Below, in pieces: positions 44,742 to 54,454 of a DNA stretch of 64,000 bases. A model generated the notes under the pieces. The model saw only the letters and a list, made by a program, of their open reading frames with translations. It was not told the origin of the DNA and ran no database searches. Every line of letters starts with the position of its first letter. The stretch's first letter is position 1. Both the position numbers and the translations under genes were made by a program. The stretch comes from Pseudomonas anguilliseptica (GTDB taxonomy: Bacteria > Pseudomonadota > Gammaproteobacteria > Pseudomonadales > Pseudomonadaceae). The stretch covers positions 1 through 64,000 of the forward strand of contig NZ_FNSC01000002.1 in assembly GCF_900105355.1 (NCBI RefSeq), in the 5' to 3' direction.

Positions 44742-45501
44742 TAAGAACTCCTTAATGAGTTGGGTTTAGGTAAGTGTTTCTGAGAATTGGCAAACAAAAA
44801 GCTCAACACATATTCCAGCCCTTGTGCCTGAAATAACCCAAATAGGAATATGTGTGAGCCATAACAAAGCTTTGTACAAAGCTTTGGTTTAAAGTGCTGG
44901 TGCTGGAGAAGAAGGCCAGCAGTCAGCGGGGGTTGTCAGTGCTTTTGATGCAGTCGAGGTAAACCGCACACTGACATTTGCAAGAAATAGAACAATGAGA
45001 AGCAGCGATTTGGAGCGAGAGAACAGAGAACAACAAAACTCACCGGAGTGAGTTGGTATTAGCAGAGGAGGAGGTAGCTAATTCGGGTTGAGAGGTTTAT
45101 ATAAAAACTCTCATTTACTATTACCACTCTATCAGTAAAAGTGGATTTTTGTCAATCTATTTATGAAGCTTTGTCAAGCTATTTTTGATTTATTTTTTAA
45201 TCTAGTACGCTGAATGCTCTACAGTCCCCATGTTTACTGCTGTTGCGATTGCATGGTTTTCAAAAACAGGGAGAAGCATTCTAAACTATTCTAAAAAACT
45301 GTCAAGCTTTTTCTTGCTTTTCTGCAAAATCTATGATCTTTCCTGTAATTCCTTAGTAAAAGCAGCCCTAGAAAGCGAGGAAAGCGAGCTAGGTGCTTAG
45401 AGCTACTGGCGTACCTTTAAACAGAGAAAACGATTCTACGGGCCTATTTCGCAGCCGAACGAAGGCTTTGAGGGCTACTGCCGTGGGTGTGATGGTGCTG
45501 G
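44742..45501. other. 760-base AT-rich stretch without a convincing gene
   Basis: No open frame above 60 codons with a plausible product. It holds the presumed promoter of the leftward small genes, three direct repeats (see 45148-45312) and AT-rich runs. It lies between the small genes and the integrase C-terminus, a position that often contains control or attachment sequence. Confidence 0.5.
45148..45312. repeat. Three GTCAA(T/G)CT(A/T)TTT direct repeats
   Basis: TTTGTCAATCTATTT (45148-45162), TTTGTCAAGCTATTT (45170-45184, exactly 22 bases later, two helical turns) and CTGTCAAGCTTTTT (45299-45312). They could be iterons, integrase arm sites or a repressor operator. Confidence 0.5.
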
Positions 45502-45941
45502 TCAGAAGTCGAATGAAAGCAGGCTGATAGCTTCAAGTTTTTGTCGGAGGCTGGCACCTGCGCTGTATACGTCAAACGTGATTGACCCTCTCTTATGACC
45601 CACGATACTGGTTATCGCCAGTGGGCTAACCCCAGCCTGCTCAAGCTGTGTGATTACCGTCCCTCGGAATGAGTGGAAAACATGCAGGTCTGTAAATTTC
45701 TGTTCGCGCTTCAGCTTGGTGAATCTCTGTTGCACTGCATTCAGTCGCTTGCCGGCCTTGTCCTGCTTACCTGCGAATAGGTACCCGTCTTCAGTCGCTT
45801 CTAGTCGGCGCTGGTAAGTGGGCAGTAAATCAGGATGGATGGGGATAGTCCTAATACCGTAAGCGCTCCATAAACCTCATCTACAAATGATCCGCAGGCC
45901 AGCCAATGCTGAGCTCCAATTTCTTTCTGGAGCCAGCCGTC

Positions 45942-46301
45942 ATGATGCGCCCCGACGCCAAAGTCGAAAAAGTCTATCTATACCCCAAGCCGGTGGATTT
46001 CCGAAAATCCATCGATGGCCTGGCCGCCCTGGTCGAGCTGGATATCAAGGTGGCGGTGTTCGACCCGGTGCTGTTCGTCTTCCTCAACCGCGCGCGCAGC
46101 CGGGTGAAGATTTTGTATTGGGAGCGCAACGGCTTTTGCCTGTGGCTCAAGCGATTGGAGGCTGAACGCTTCAAGTCGCATCCGGAACCTGGCGAAGATG
46201 CGATCGTGCTGACGGCCCAGGAGTTGAACTGGTTGTTGGACGGTATCGACCTGTGGCGCAACCGGCCGCACCAGGTTTTGACCCCTAGGTTCGTCACCTG
46301 A
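45942..46301 (+). CDS. tnpB: IS66 accessory protein TnpB (copy 5)
   Basis: 119 residues, identical to other copies. Confidence 0.92.
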   Translation: MMRPDAKVEKVYLYPKPVDFRKSIDGLAALVELDIKVAVFDPVLFVFLNRARSRVKILYWERNGFCLWLKRLEAERFKSHPEPGEDAIVLTAQELNWLLDGIDLWRNRPHQVLTPRFVT

Positions 46302-46319
46302 GCCGGTATAATCCACGGC

Positions 46320-47876
46320 ATGATTTCTGTGCCCGAAACCCTTCCTGATGACCCCGCCGCGCTCAAGCAATTGCTCGCTGAGGTGTTGTCGTCGGCGCAG
46401 GAATTGGCCAAGGACAAGGATGGGCAGATCGAGCGCCTGCGCGAACAAAACGCGCTGTTGATCCAGCGCCTGTTCGGCCGTAAATCCGAGCAGAGCAGCG
46501 ACCCGGATTCACCGCAGCTAGAGATGTTCAACGAAGCGGAAAGCCTGGCCGAAGCGGCGGCTGAAGCTCCGGCCGCTGAGGTCGAGGAAGAAGTCGTTGC
46601 GCCGACCAAGCGCCGCGGCAAGCGCAAGCCGTTACCGGCCGAACTACCGCGTGTCGAGGTCATCCACGAACTGCCCGAACACGAACTGACCTGCGAATGC
46701 GGTTGCCGCAAGCAGGCCATCGGCGAAGAAACCAGCGAGCAGCTGGAAATCATCCCGATGCAGGTTCAGGTGATCCGCCACATTCGCAAGACCTATGCCT
46801 GCAAGGCCTGCGAAAGCGCGCCGGTCACCGCTGACAAACCGGCCCAACTGATCGAGAAAAGCCTGGCCAGCCCGAGCGTGCTGGCGATGCTGCTGACCAG
46901 CAAATACGCCGACGGCATCCCACTGTATCGCTTCGAAAAGATGCTCAGTCGCCATGGCATCGACATCCCCCGGCAGACCCTGGCGCGCTGGGTGATCCAG
47001 TGCGGCGAACTGCTACAACCGTTGCTCAACCTGATGCGCGACAGGCTGCTGGACAGTCCGGTGATCCACTGCGATGAAACCCGCGTGCAGGTGCTCAAGG
47101 AGCCTGGGCGCGATCCGAGCAGCCACTCCTGGATGTGGGTGCAGACCGGTGGCCCGCCTGGCAAACCGGTGATCCTCTTCGACTACACAACCAGCCGCGC
47201 GCAGGAGGTGCCGCTGCGCCTGCTCGACGGTTATCGCGGCTACCTGATGACCGACGATTACGCCGGCTACAACGCCGTGGCCGCACAACAAGGTGTTGAA
47301 CGCCTGGCCTGCTGGGCGCATGCGCGGCGCAAGTTCGTCGAAGCGCAAAAGGTGCAACCGAAGGGCAAAACCGGGCGTGCCGACATCGCGTTGGGGATGA
47401 TCAACAAGCTCTACGGCATCGAGCGCGAACTTAAGGATGCCAGCGATGAACAGCGCTACCGGGGCCGCCAGCAGCACAGCCTACCGCTCCTCGATCAGCT
47501 CAAGACCTGGCTGGAGAAAACCCAGCCGCAGGTCACGGCGCAGAATGCCCTGGGCAAAGCAGTGAACTACCTGGCGAGCAACTGGAGCCGACTCGAACGC
47601 TACATCGAGGCTGGCCACCTGCCGATCGATAACAACGCTGCCGAGCGCGCGATCCGGCCCTTCGTCATAGGTCGCAAGAACTGGCTGTTCAGCGACACGC
47701 CGAAAGGCGCGACCGCCAGCGCCCAACTCTACAGCCTGGTGGAAACCGCCAAGACCAATGGCCAGGAGCCCTACGCCTGGTTGCGCCATGTCCTCGAACG
47801 CCTGCCGCTGGCCAACAGCGTTGAAGCCTACGAAGCGCTGCTGCCTTGGAACTGCCAACCAACGACGCCACTGTAA
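46320..47876 (+). CDS. tnpC: IS66 transposase TnpC (copy 5)
   Basis: 518 residues; same protein as copies 2-4, with a few silent base changes (for example GAA for GAG near 47300). Confidence 0.94.
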   Translation: MISVPETLPDDPAALKQLLAEVLSSAQELAKDKDGQIERLREQNALLIQRLFGRKSEQSSDPDSPQLEMFNEAESLAEAAAEAPAAEVEEEVVAPTKRRGKRKPLPAELPRVEVIHELPEHELTCECGCRKQAIGEETSEQLEIIPMQVQVIRHIRKTYACKACESAPVTADKPAQLIEKSLASPSVLAMLLTSKYADGIPLYRFEKMLSRHGIDIPRQTLARWVIQCGELLQPLLNLMRDRLLDSPVIHCDETRVQVLKEPGRDPSSHSWMWVQTGGPPGKPVILFDYTTSRAQEVPLRLLDGYRGYLMTDDYAGYNAVAAQQGVERLACWAHARRKFVEAQKVQPKGKTGRADIALGMINKLYGIERELKDASDEQRYRGRQQHSLPLLDQLKTWLEKTQPQVTAQNALGKAVNYLASNWSRLERYIEAGHLPIDNNAAERAIRPFVIGRKNWLFSDTPKGATASAQLYSLVETAKTNGQEPYAWLRHVLERLPLANSVEAYEALLPWNCQPTTPL

Positions 47877-48781
47877 AACGCAAAACCTCTCCAGAGGGAG
47901 GTGGGGTCTATGGAGCGCTTACCTAATACCCGCCGCTGTCTTGCTGTCCTCGACCTTGAAGGCTGCCGGCTGATCCTTCTCAAATATGGTGGTGCTGGTG
48001 CTGATACGGCCTATCTCCTCGATCCTGCACCCGGTGTAGCAGGCAAACTTGATCAGGTCTGCTAGGTCTTGGTCATTCTTGGATAGGGCGGCTGTGTGAA
48101 GCTGTACCACTTCTGCCGGTGTGTATGGCGTCCATGATTCGCCCCCGGCCTTACCTACTCGGGCGTGTTCGTGATCGTCATAGGGGCTAGCCAGCCCTTT
48201 AAACTGATCCCGGTAGGTGCCTGCTGTCTTGGTGGCCCACTTATGGAATTTGCGCAACGCCCACAGATGACCTTGTCGGGTTTGCCGCTTGTCGCTGATC
48301 GTGTCGAGGTAGTCGGCTACGGTGTCGTAATCCAGCGGCTTGCCTTCAGCTGTCAGGTAGGCAGAGAAAGCCTTTAGTTTGCTCATCACCATAGATATGG
48401 TGCGGGCGTTGTCGGTCTGGGTTTGCTGATACTGCTCAAAGGCTTTTAGAGCGCTGCTACTGATTGGAGACTTTGGCTTGTAGCTGGCTGGATTTGCGAG
48501 GATTCCAGAAAGCTCAGCTTTATCAGATTGAGAGAGTTGGTAATCCTTCAGAACAGAGCTTTCCTGTGCTTCTCTACTGGTCTCAGCAAAGGCATTAATC
48601 AAGCCCAGTTGCTCAGCTAGCGTACCGCCTTCAAGGTTATGGCTAAACGTCTCCCCATCGCCTGAAATGACCATGCCGCTTTCATATTCAGTTGCTGAGG
48701 GTGGTAGAGGGCGAGTGCCGACAACGTCTAGGACAGCACTGTCAGCAAAGGTTGCTAGTGAACTGTCTGTAAAATTCGTTA

Positions 48782-49925
48782 ATCCAATGCCGGGCCAGTA
48801 TACTGCGCGCTCTATCGTCATGAATTGAGCTCCCATATGGCCCGGCCAGCAGCCCCATTCTTCTTGAGTCCCAGTGATGCCGACATGCTGCAAGGCTGGT
48901 TACGCATGGGATCGCTGCCTCAGAGCATCGGCCAGCGGGCCAGAATTCTGTTGCTGCTGGCCAACGGTCTCACGCCCAAGGAGATCAGCGAGCAGCTGCA
49001 AGTCTCTGCGCCAGTGGTCTTCAAATGGCGTAAACGCTACCAGGAGACCGGTCTGGAGGGGCTGAGTGACCTGCGGCGCAGTGGAGCGCCTCGCAAGCTC
49101 AACGAAGCGAAGATCAAGGAAATCCTGACGCTGACGACCCAGCGAGTACCGCGCGAAGCTACCCACTGGAGCCTACGGTTGATGGCCAAGTACGCTGGGG
49201 TCAGCATCTGGCAGGTCGCACAGGTGTGGGCTGCTGCCGACCTCAAGCCGCACCGGTTGAAAACCTTCAAGATCAGTAACGACCCGCACTTTGCAGACAA
49301 AGTGGTCGATGTCGTCGGGCTCTATTTGAATCCGCCCGACAACGCCCTGGTGCTATCTGTTGACGAAAAAACACAGATCCAGGCGCTGGACCGCACACAG
49401 CCCATGCTGCCGCTCAAGCCCGGGCAGATTGAGCGGCGGACGCATGACTATAAGCGCCACGGTACGGCCAGTCTGTACGCAGACTTTGACATCCTGACGG
49501 GTAAGGTCATCGGCCGTATCACCCAGCGGCACAGGGCCAAGGAGTTTTTGGAGTTCCTTCGACAGATCGACCGCAGCACTCCCGCCGAGCTGGACCTGCA
49601 TGTAATTCTGGACAACAGCTCGACTCACAAGACCGCTGCCGTCAGGGAATGGCTGGAGAAGCATCCCCGTTTCAAGCTGCACTTCACACCGACCAGCGCC
49701 TCGTGGCTGAACGCCGTGGAGGGCTGGTTTGCGCAACTGGAAAGACGGGCGCTTTATCGTGATGCCTTCAGCAGCGTGGCTGACCTGAGAGCGGCGATAC
49801 GTCGCTTCATTGAGGCTCATAACGAACATTCGGCTAAGCCGTTCCGCTGGAGCAAAACGGCTGAGTCGATTATCAGCTCCGTGCATCGAGCAAAGCTGGC
49901 TGTAATTCGGAATGAGTTATTGGAT
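48782..49925 (+). mobile_element. IS630-family element (about 1144 bp, TA target)
   Basis: Ends ATCCAAT and ATTGGAT next to TA on both sides (48780-48781 and 49926-49927), the TA target of the IS630/Tc1 group. Inserted in the N-terminal third of the integrase gene. Confidence 0.85.
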
Positions 49926-49928
49926 TAA
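48837..49928 (+). CDS. IS630-family transposase
   Basis: 363 residues: N-terminal HTH (LPQSIGQRARILLLLANGLT, LTPKEISEQLQVSAPVVFKW, KWRKRYQETGLEGLSDLRRS) and DDE domain with LVLSVDEKTQIQALDRTQ (D), LHVILDNSSTHKT (D) and SWLNAVEGWFAQLERRALYR (E). Start MARPAAPFFLSPSDADML. The TAA stop is completed by the duplicated TA target, so the reading frame ends exactly at the element edge. Confidence 0.93.
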   Translation: MARPAAPFFLSPSDADMLQGWLRMGSLPQSIGQRARILLLLANGLTPKEISEQLQVSAPVVFKWRKRYQETGLEGLSDLRRSGAPRKLNEAKIKEILTLTTQRVPREATHWSLRLMAKYAGVSIWQVAQVWAAADLKPHRLKTFKISNDPHFADKVVDVVGLYLNPPDNALVLSVDEKTQIQALDRTQPMLPLKPGQIERRTHDYKRHGTASLYADFDILTGKVIGRITQRHRAKEFLEFLRQIDRSTPAELDLHVILDNSSTHKTAAVREWLEKHPRFKLHFTPTSASWLNAVEGWFAQLERRALYRDAFSSVADLRAAIRRFIEAHNEHSAKPFRWSKTAESIISSVHRAKLAVIRNELLD

Positions 49929-50206
49929 CCAGACAGGCCACTAGAGACTTGCTGTAATTGAATGATTGTTCTCGCCATTCATCACCACGCTTTAGCTATT
50001 GCTCGGAACTCAGCTTTCCATTGCGCTGTCAGCCGTGAGGCCAGTTCTCTGGCTGGAATCTTGTCACCTGTGCGCAGTGACTTAGATAGGATTCTGCGAT
50101 TGCCGTAATGGGCGCGAAGGTCGACCGGAACGTCTAGGCGAAAATGCCAAGTAGTGCCACGTTGAATTAAGTGATTAGCTGGCATAATGACACTATAAAG
50201 GGCAGA

Positions 50207-50243
50207 TTCTACACAGTGATTCTACCCAAAATTTCTACCCAAA
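50207..50243. repeat. Short direct repeats upstream of the integrase
   Basis: TTCTACCCAAA occurs twice in tandem (about 50220 and 50232) with a partial TTCTAC copy just before, within the integrase promoter and next to the chromosomal junction. Possible integrase arm-type or attachment sequence. Confidence 0.4.
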
Positions 50244-50294
50244 TTACAGCAAAACCCCTGACAGGCCCGCATTTGCTGGGCTGGAGGTGCTAAC

Positions 50295-50597
50295 GTGTAC
50301 AAGCTGTGTTTTTATGTGCCTGAAACTCATCTGGATGCCGTGAAAAGCGCGGTATTCAGTGCCGGTGGCGGACGTATTGGCCATTATGATCAGTGTTGTT
50401 GGCAAGCCCTGGGGCAGGGCCAGTTCCGTGCTCTGGAAGGTAGCCAGCCATTTATTGGTCAGCCTGGACAGGTCGAACAAGTGGCGGAGTGGAAAGTCGA
50501 GATGGTGGTGGCTGACGAGCTGATTCATGACGCGGTCAAGGCCATGAAGAAGCAGCATCCTTATGAGACGCCAGCTTTTGAAGTGTGGCGGCTGTAA
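50295..50597 (+). CDS. NIF3/YqfO C-terminal-domain-like protein
   Basis: 100 residues: MYKLCFYVPETHLDAVKSAV, FSAGGGRIGHYDQCCWQALG, QGQFRALEGSQPFIGQPGQV and KKQHPYETPAFEVWRL. This is the stand-alone ferredoxin-like (CutA-like) domain inserted in YqfO/NIF3 proteins; the function is unknown. GTG start at 50295 after GGAGG. First core-chromosome gene right of the integrative element. Confidence 0.85.
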   Translation: MYKLCFYVPETHLDAVKSAVFSAGGGRIGHYDQCCWQALGQGQFRALEGSQPFIGQPGQVEQVAEWKVEMVVADELIHDAVKAMKKQHPYETPAFEVWRL

Positions 50598-50620
50598 GAT
50601 ATCCAGTTCTAGCTCATAAG

Positions 50621-50646
50621 AAGGCGCCTCTAAGGCGCCTTTTTTA
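50621..50646. terminator. Terminator after the NIF3-like gene
   Basis: AAGGCGCC-TCTAA-GGCGCCTT followed by TTTTT. Convergent with the L,D-transpeptidase gene, so bidirectional use is possible. Confidence 0.88.
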
Positions 50647-50656
50647 TGTCGGTCGA

Positions 50657-51160
50657 TCAGGGTCTGATTTCGATCAGCGTGCCATCTTTGACCAAGGCCC
50701 AGATTTCTCGCATGTCGGTGTTTTTCATGGCTATGCAGCCTTCGGTCCAGTCCAGGGTGTGGAAGAACCATTCGGGGTATTCCTCGTCCAGCGGCGTGCC
50801 GTGGATCATGATCATGCCGCCGGCCGACACGCCCTTGGCGCGGGCTTGCGCCTGGTCGCGGGCGTTGGGGTAGGAGATGTGCATCGACAGGTTGTACTTG
50901 TCGCTGGTCTTGCGCCAGTCGATCCAGTAGAAGCCTTCCGGGGTGCGCAGGTCGCCTTCGCGTTGCTTCGCCCCTTCAGGCTGTTTGCCCAGCGATACGC
51001 GGTAGGACTTGAGGGTATTGCCGCGGCTGATCAGGTGCAGCTTGCGTTCGGACTTGACCACCAGCACTTTGTCGATGGTTTTGCCGTTAAGGGTCGGGGT
51101 GGTGTTGGCGTGGCCAGTCAGGGCAACGGTCAGGCAGAGTAGGGCGAACAACCAGCGCAT
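50657..51160 (-). CDS. L,D-transpeptidase family protein (YafK-like)
   Basis: 167 residues with a signal peptide (MRWLFALLCLTVALTGHANT). YkuD catalytic region: MIMIHGTPLDEEYPEWFF and DWTEGCIAMKNTDMREIW with the active Cys in GCIAM and the HGT His. Cross-links or hydrolyses peptidoglycan-linked bonds in the periplasm. An ATG 12 bases upstream (51172) is an alternative start. It lies just downstream of the NUDIX gene, on the same strand, with a 15-base gap. Confidence 0.9.
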   Translation of the reverse strand: MRWLFALLCLTVALTGHANTTPTLNGKTIDKVLVVKSERKLHLISRGNTLKSYRVSLGKQPEGAKQREGDLRTPEGFYWIDWRKTSDKYNLSMHISYPNARDQAQARAKGVSAGGMIMIHGTPLDEEYPEWFFHTLDWTEGCIAMKNTDMREIWALVKDGTLIEIRP

Positions 51161-51175
51161 CGTAATTCCCATGGA

Positions 51176-51733
51176 TCAAAAGGCTTTCTTGTAATGTGCG
51201 CGCAAGGCTTCGAGCGGCTCGTTGCGGACCGGAAAGTGCTGTTGCACGCGGTCGGCGAAGTAGCATTCTAAGGTACGCCCGATGGTCGGGAAAGCCAGTT
51301 CTGACCAGGGGATGTCCTGTTCGTGAAATAGCTGAACCTCAAGGCTCTCTTCGCCCGGGGCAAAGTCCAGGTCGATCAGCTCCGCGCGAAACAACATATA
51401 CACCTGATTGATGTGCGGCAGGTCGAACAGGGTATAGAGGCTCAGACTGCGCACTCGCGCGCAGGCTTCTTCGTGGGTTTCGCGGGCGGCGGCCTGTTCC
51501 AGGGTTTCGCCGTTCTCCATAAAGCCTGCTGGCAGGGTCCAGTAGCCACGCCGTGGCTCGATGGCGCGGCGGCACAGCAGCACCTGTTCGCCCCACACCG
51601 GCAGGCAGCCGGCGATGATTCGCGGGTTTTGATAATGCACGGTCTGACACTGCGCGCAGACGTGGCGCAGGCGGTTGTCACCCTGCGGGATGATGTGGGT
51701 GATCGCGCCACCACAGTTGCTACAGAACTTCAT
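51176..51733 (-). CDS. NUDIX hydrolase with zinc ribbon
   Basis: 185 residues from MKFCSNCGGAITHIIPQGDN; two CxxC pairs (CSNC, CAQC) form an N-terminal zinc ribbon. NUDIX box: GFMENGETLEQAAARETHEE, ACARV. The layout recalls NADH-pyrophosphatase-like and ADP-ribose hydrolases; the exact substrate is unclear. The longer frame up to 51931 is not supported by a ribosome site. Confidence 0.88.
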   Translation of the reverse strand: MKFCSNCGGAITHIIPQGDNRLRHVCAQCQTVHYQNPRIIAGCLPVWGEQVLLCRRAIEPRRGYWTLPAGFMENGETLEQAAARETHEEACARVRSLSLYTLFDLPHINQVYMLFRAELIDLDFAPGEESLEVQLFHEQDIPWSELAFPTIGRTLECYFADRVQQHFPVRNEPLEALRAHYKKAF

Positions 51734-51905
51734 GCCAGACCCTCGCTGCGTGTTGGTTATCTTGGCGCGCATCTCAGCTGCTCGGCAAGCGGCCTGGCAG
51801 GCTGAGTTGCCGAGTGTCAGGATGACTGCAGTCGTGGTTCGGGGCTTGGGCCGTGCGCTGCTTTCGTGCCATGATCGAACGCAGAACAAAAGACTGAGAA
51901 TCCCC

Positions 51906-52511
51906 ATGCTGGACGAGTTGCTCCATCGCATGCGTGGCTATAGCCCGCACATTCTGCAGACCGACAAGCGTTACCCTGAGGCCGCAGTGCTGGTGCCCAT
52001 CACCCGCAGTGATGAGCCGGAAGTGGTGCTGACCTTGCGCGCCAGCGGTTTGTCCACCCACGGTGGTGAGGTGGCGTTTCCCGGTGGTCGGCGTGACCCG
52101 GAAGATGCCGATCTGATCGAGACTGCTTTGCGCGAGGCGGAAGAGGAAATCGGTTTGCCGCCTGGGCTGGTCGAGGTAGTCGGGCCGCTCAGCACGCTGG
52201 TATCGCGCCACGGTATTCAGGTCACCCCTTATGTCGGTGTGGTGCCGGATTTTGTCGAGTACAAACCCAACGACGGTGAGATTGCCGCTGTATTTGCCGT
52301 GCCGCTGGCGTTCTTTCGCGACGACCCGCGGGAAACCACCCATCGTATCGATTACCTCGGGCGTAGCTGGTATGTGCCGAGTTACCGTTATGGCGAATAT
52401 AAAATCTGGGGGCTAACGGCGATCATGTTGGTCGAGTTGGTCAACCTGGTGTTCGATGATGTGCATATCGATATGCACCAGCCGCCCGAGCACTTTATCA
52501 AGCTCACCTGA
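51906..52511 (+). CDS. NUDIX hydrolase, CoA pyrophosphatase-like
   Basis: 201 residues starting MLDELLHRMRGYSPHILQTD. NUDIX box GGEVAFPGGRRDPEDADLIE, TALREAEEEIGL, preceded by LRASGLSTHGGEVAFPGG, the L-x-x-H-x-G-E-V-[AC]-F-PGG form typical of NudL-type CoA pyrophosphatases, and VTPYVGVVPDFVEYKPN after it. It is divergent from the zinc-ribbon NUDIX gene. Confidence 0.9.
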   Translation: MLDELLHRMRGYSPHILQTDKRYPEAAVLVPITRSDEPEVVLTLRASGLSTHGGEVAFPGGRRDPEDADLIETALREAEEEIGLPPGLVEVVGPLSTLVSRHGIQVTPYVGVVPDFVEYKPNDGEIAAVFAVPLAFFRDDPRETTHRIDYLGRSWYVPSYRYGEYKIWGLTAIMLVELVNLVFDDVHIDMHQPPEHFIKLT

Positions 52512-52529
52512 GCCTATGAGGAAGCATCC

Positions 52530-53054
52530 ATGAAATACCGCCTGGGTTCGTCCCACGTCGAGGCCCATGCCGACAGCTGGGTTGCACCGAATGCCACGCT
52601 GGTCGGCAAGGTCAGGCTGGAGCCGGGTGCCAGCGTGTGGTTCAACGCTGTGCTGCGTGGCGACAACGAGCTGATTCATATCGGCGAGAACAGCAACGTA
52701 CAGGACGGCACGGTGATGCACACCGACATGGGCTTTCCGCTGTCCATCGGCACTGGCGTGACCATCGGCCACAACGCCATGCTGCATGGCTGCTCGGTGG
52801 GTGATTACAGCCTGATCGGCATCAATGCGGTGATCCTGAATGGTGCGAAAATCGGCAAGTACTGCATCATCGGCGCCAATAGCCTGATCGGTGAAGGTAA
52901 GGAAATTCCCGATGGCTCGCTGGTCATGGGCTCGCCCGGCAAGGTGGTGCGCGAACTGACCGAGCCGCAGAAGAAGATGCTCGAAGCCAGCGCCGCCCAT
53001 TACGTGCACAACGCCCAGCGCTATGCCCGTGATCTGCAGGAGCAGGACGGCTGA
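52530..53054 (+). CDS. Gamma carbonic anhydrase family protein
   Basis: 174 residues with left-handed beta-helix hexapeptides ([58 protein letters not shown]) and the three metal His of the gamma-CA fold ([12 protein letters not shown]). YrdA/PaaY group; carbonic anhydrase activity is uncertain for this branch. The stop overlaps the DUF1289 start (ATGA region), so coupled. Confidence 0.92.
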   Translation: MKYRLGSSHVEAHADSWVAPNATLVGKVRLEPGASVWFNAVLRGDNELIHIGENSNVQDGTVMHTDMGFPLSIGTGVTIGHNAMLHGCSVGDYSLIGINAVILNGAKIGKYCIIGANSLIGEGKEIPDGSLVMGSPGKVVRELTEPQKKMLEASAAHYVHNAQRYARDLQEQDG

Positions 53055-53245
53055 TGCAATCGCAGGAACGTCCCGTCGCCTCGCCCTGCGTGCATGTCTG
53101 CGCGCTGGACGATGAAGATATCTGCATCGGTTGCCAGCGTACGGTCGCCGAAATTACCCGCTGGAGCCTGATGGAAAACAGCGAGCGCCGTGAGGTGCTG
53201 ATGCGCTGTCATGAACGGGCCAAGGCTAAAGGCATTCTGCTGTAA
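53054..53245 (+). CDS. DUF1289 domain protein
   Basis: 63 residues with the family Cys pattern: PCVHVCALDDEDICIGCQRT, VAEITRWSLMENSERREVLM. Probably a small metal- or Fe-S-binding protein. It overlaps the carbonic anhydrase stop by one base. Confidence 0.9.
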   Translation: MQSQERPVASPCVHVCALDDEDICIGCQRTVAEITRWSLMENSERREVLMRCHERAKAKGILL

Positions 53246-53272
53246 CTTTCTTGATCAGTTTGAGGATTCACC

Positions 53273-54454
53273 ATGCCCCGTATCGGAACCCCTTTGTCGC
53301 CGAGCGCGACCCGCGTGCTGTTGTGTGGCTCTGGCGAGCTGGGCAAGGAGGTGGTGATCGAACTGCAGCGCCTCGGTGTTGAGGTAATCGCCGTGGACCG
53401 CTACGCGAATGCGCCGGCCATGCAGGTGGCGCACCGCAGCCATGTGATCAACATGCTCGATGGTGCCGCCCTGCGTGCAGTGATCGAGCTGGAACAGCCG
53501 CACTACATCGTCCCGGAAATCGAGGCGATTGCCACTGCGACCCTGGTCGAGTTGGAAAATGAAGGTTTCACCGTCATCCCCAGCGCCCGCGCTGCACAGC
53601 TGACCATGAACCGCGAAGGCATCCGCCGTCTGGCCGCCGAAGAGCTGGGGCTGCCGACCTCGCCCTATCAGTTTGCCGACTCATTCGAAGAGTGTCGCGT
53701 GGCGGTGGAGAGCATCGGCTTTCCCTGTCTGATTAAACCGATCATGAGTTCTTCCGGCAAAGGCCAGTCGGTGCTGAAAAGCCTGGATGATCTGCAGGCC
53801 GCCTGGGACTACGCCCAGGCCGGTGGCCGCGCCGGAAAAGGGCGGGTGATCGTCGAGGGCTTTATCGATTTCGATTATGAAATCGCGTTACTTACTGTGC
53901 GCCACAGTGGCGGCACCACTTTCTGCGCGCCGGTCGGTCATCGGCAGGTCAAGGGCGATTACCAGGAGTCCTGGCAGCCGCAGCCGATGAGCGCCAAAGC
54001 TCAGGCCGAAGCCGAGCGTATCGCTCTGGCGGTTACCGGATCGCTGGGTGGGCGTGGGCTGTTTGGAGTTGAGCTGTTCGTCAAAGGTGATCAGGTGTGG
54101 TTCTGCGAAATTTCGCCGCGCCCGCACGACACCGGCCTGGTTGCCCTGATTTCCCAGGATCTGTCCGAATTTGCCCTGCATGCGCGGGCGATTCTCGGTT
54201 TGCCGATTCCGGCCATTCGTCAGTTCGGCCCATCGGCTTCTGCGGTGATCTTGGTTGAGGGGGAGTCGCAGCGCGTCAGCTTCGGCAGCCTCGGTGCGGC
54301 ACTGGCCGAGCCGGATACTGCTCTGCGCCTGTTCGGTAAGCCGGAGGTCAGCGGCCAGCGCCGTATGGGCGTGGCGCTGGCGCGAGATGAGTCGTTACAA
54401 GCGGCGCGCGCAAAGGCTGCGCGTGCGGCGCAGGCGGTCAAGGTCGAGCTGTGA
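53273..54454 (+). CDS. purT: Formate-dependent phosphoribosylglycinamide formyltransferase
   Basis: ATP-grasp enzyme of purine synthesis that makes FGAR from GAR, formate and ATP. 393 residues, the normal length: [60 protein letters not shown] (ATP-grasp loop), [20 protein letters not shown] and [20 protein letters not shown]. Intact. The last codons overlap the start of the GDSL gene. Confidence 0.97.
   Translation: MPRIGTPLSPSATRVLLCGSGELGKEVVIELQRLGVEVIAVDRYANAPAMQVAHRSHVINMLDGAALRAVIELEQPHYIVPEIEAIATATLVELENEGFTVIPSARAAQLTMNREGIRRLAAEELGLPTSPYQFADSFEECRVAVESIGFPCLIKPIMSSSGKGQSVLKSLDDLQAAWDYAQAGGRAGKGRVIVEGFIDFDYEIALLTVRHSGGTTFCAPVGHRQVKGDYQESWQPQPMSAKAQAEAERIALAVTGSLGGRGLFGVELFVKGDQVWFCEISPRPHDTGLVALISQDLSEFALHARAILGLPIPAIRQFGPSASAVILVEGESQRVSFGSLGAALAEPDTALRLFGKPEVSGQRRMGVALARDESLQAARAKAARAAQAVKVEL

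Larger units (their letters stand above)
45859..47922 (+). mobile_element. IS66-type element, copy 5 (8-bp duplication CTAATACC)
   Basis: 2064 bp; CTAATACC at 45851-45858 and 47923-47930, inside the integrase gene. Confidence 0.96.
45502..50185 (-). pseudogene. Tyrosine integrase split by IS66 copy 5 and IS630
   Basis: Three pieces read leftward. N-terminal (50185-49982): MPANHLIQRGTTWHFRLDVP, a DUF6538-type start. Middle (to 47923): SAL core-binding part (ISMVMSKLKAFSAYLTAEGK) and LIKFACYTGCRIEEIGRIST with the first catalytic Arg. C-terminal (45858-45502): TIPIHPDLL, HSFRGTVITQLEQAGVSPLA (Arg), VGHKRGSITFDVYS (nucleophile Tyr). The IS66 split is clean (KTAAGIR joins TIPIHPDLL). At the IS630 junction the frames also disagree, so an extra indel or stop is present near 49980. 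It marks the right end of an integrative element beside the NIF3-like gene. Confidence 0.85.

Noticed and set aside
45148..45312. CRISPR array
   Set aside because: Only three short, unevenly spaced repeats and no cas genes.
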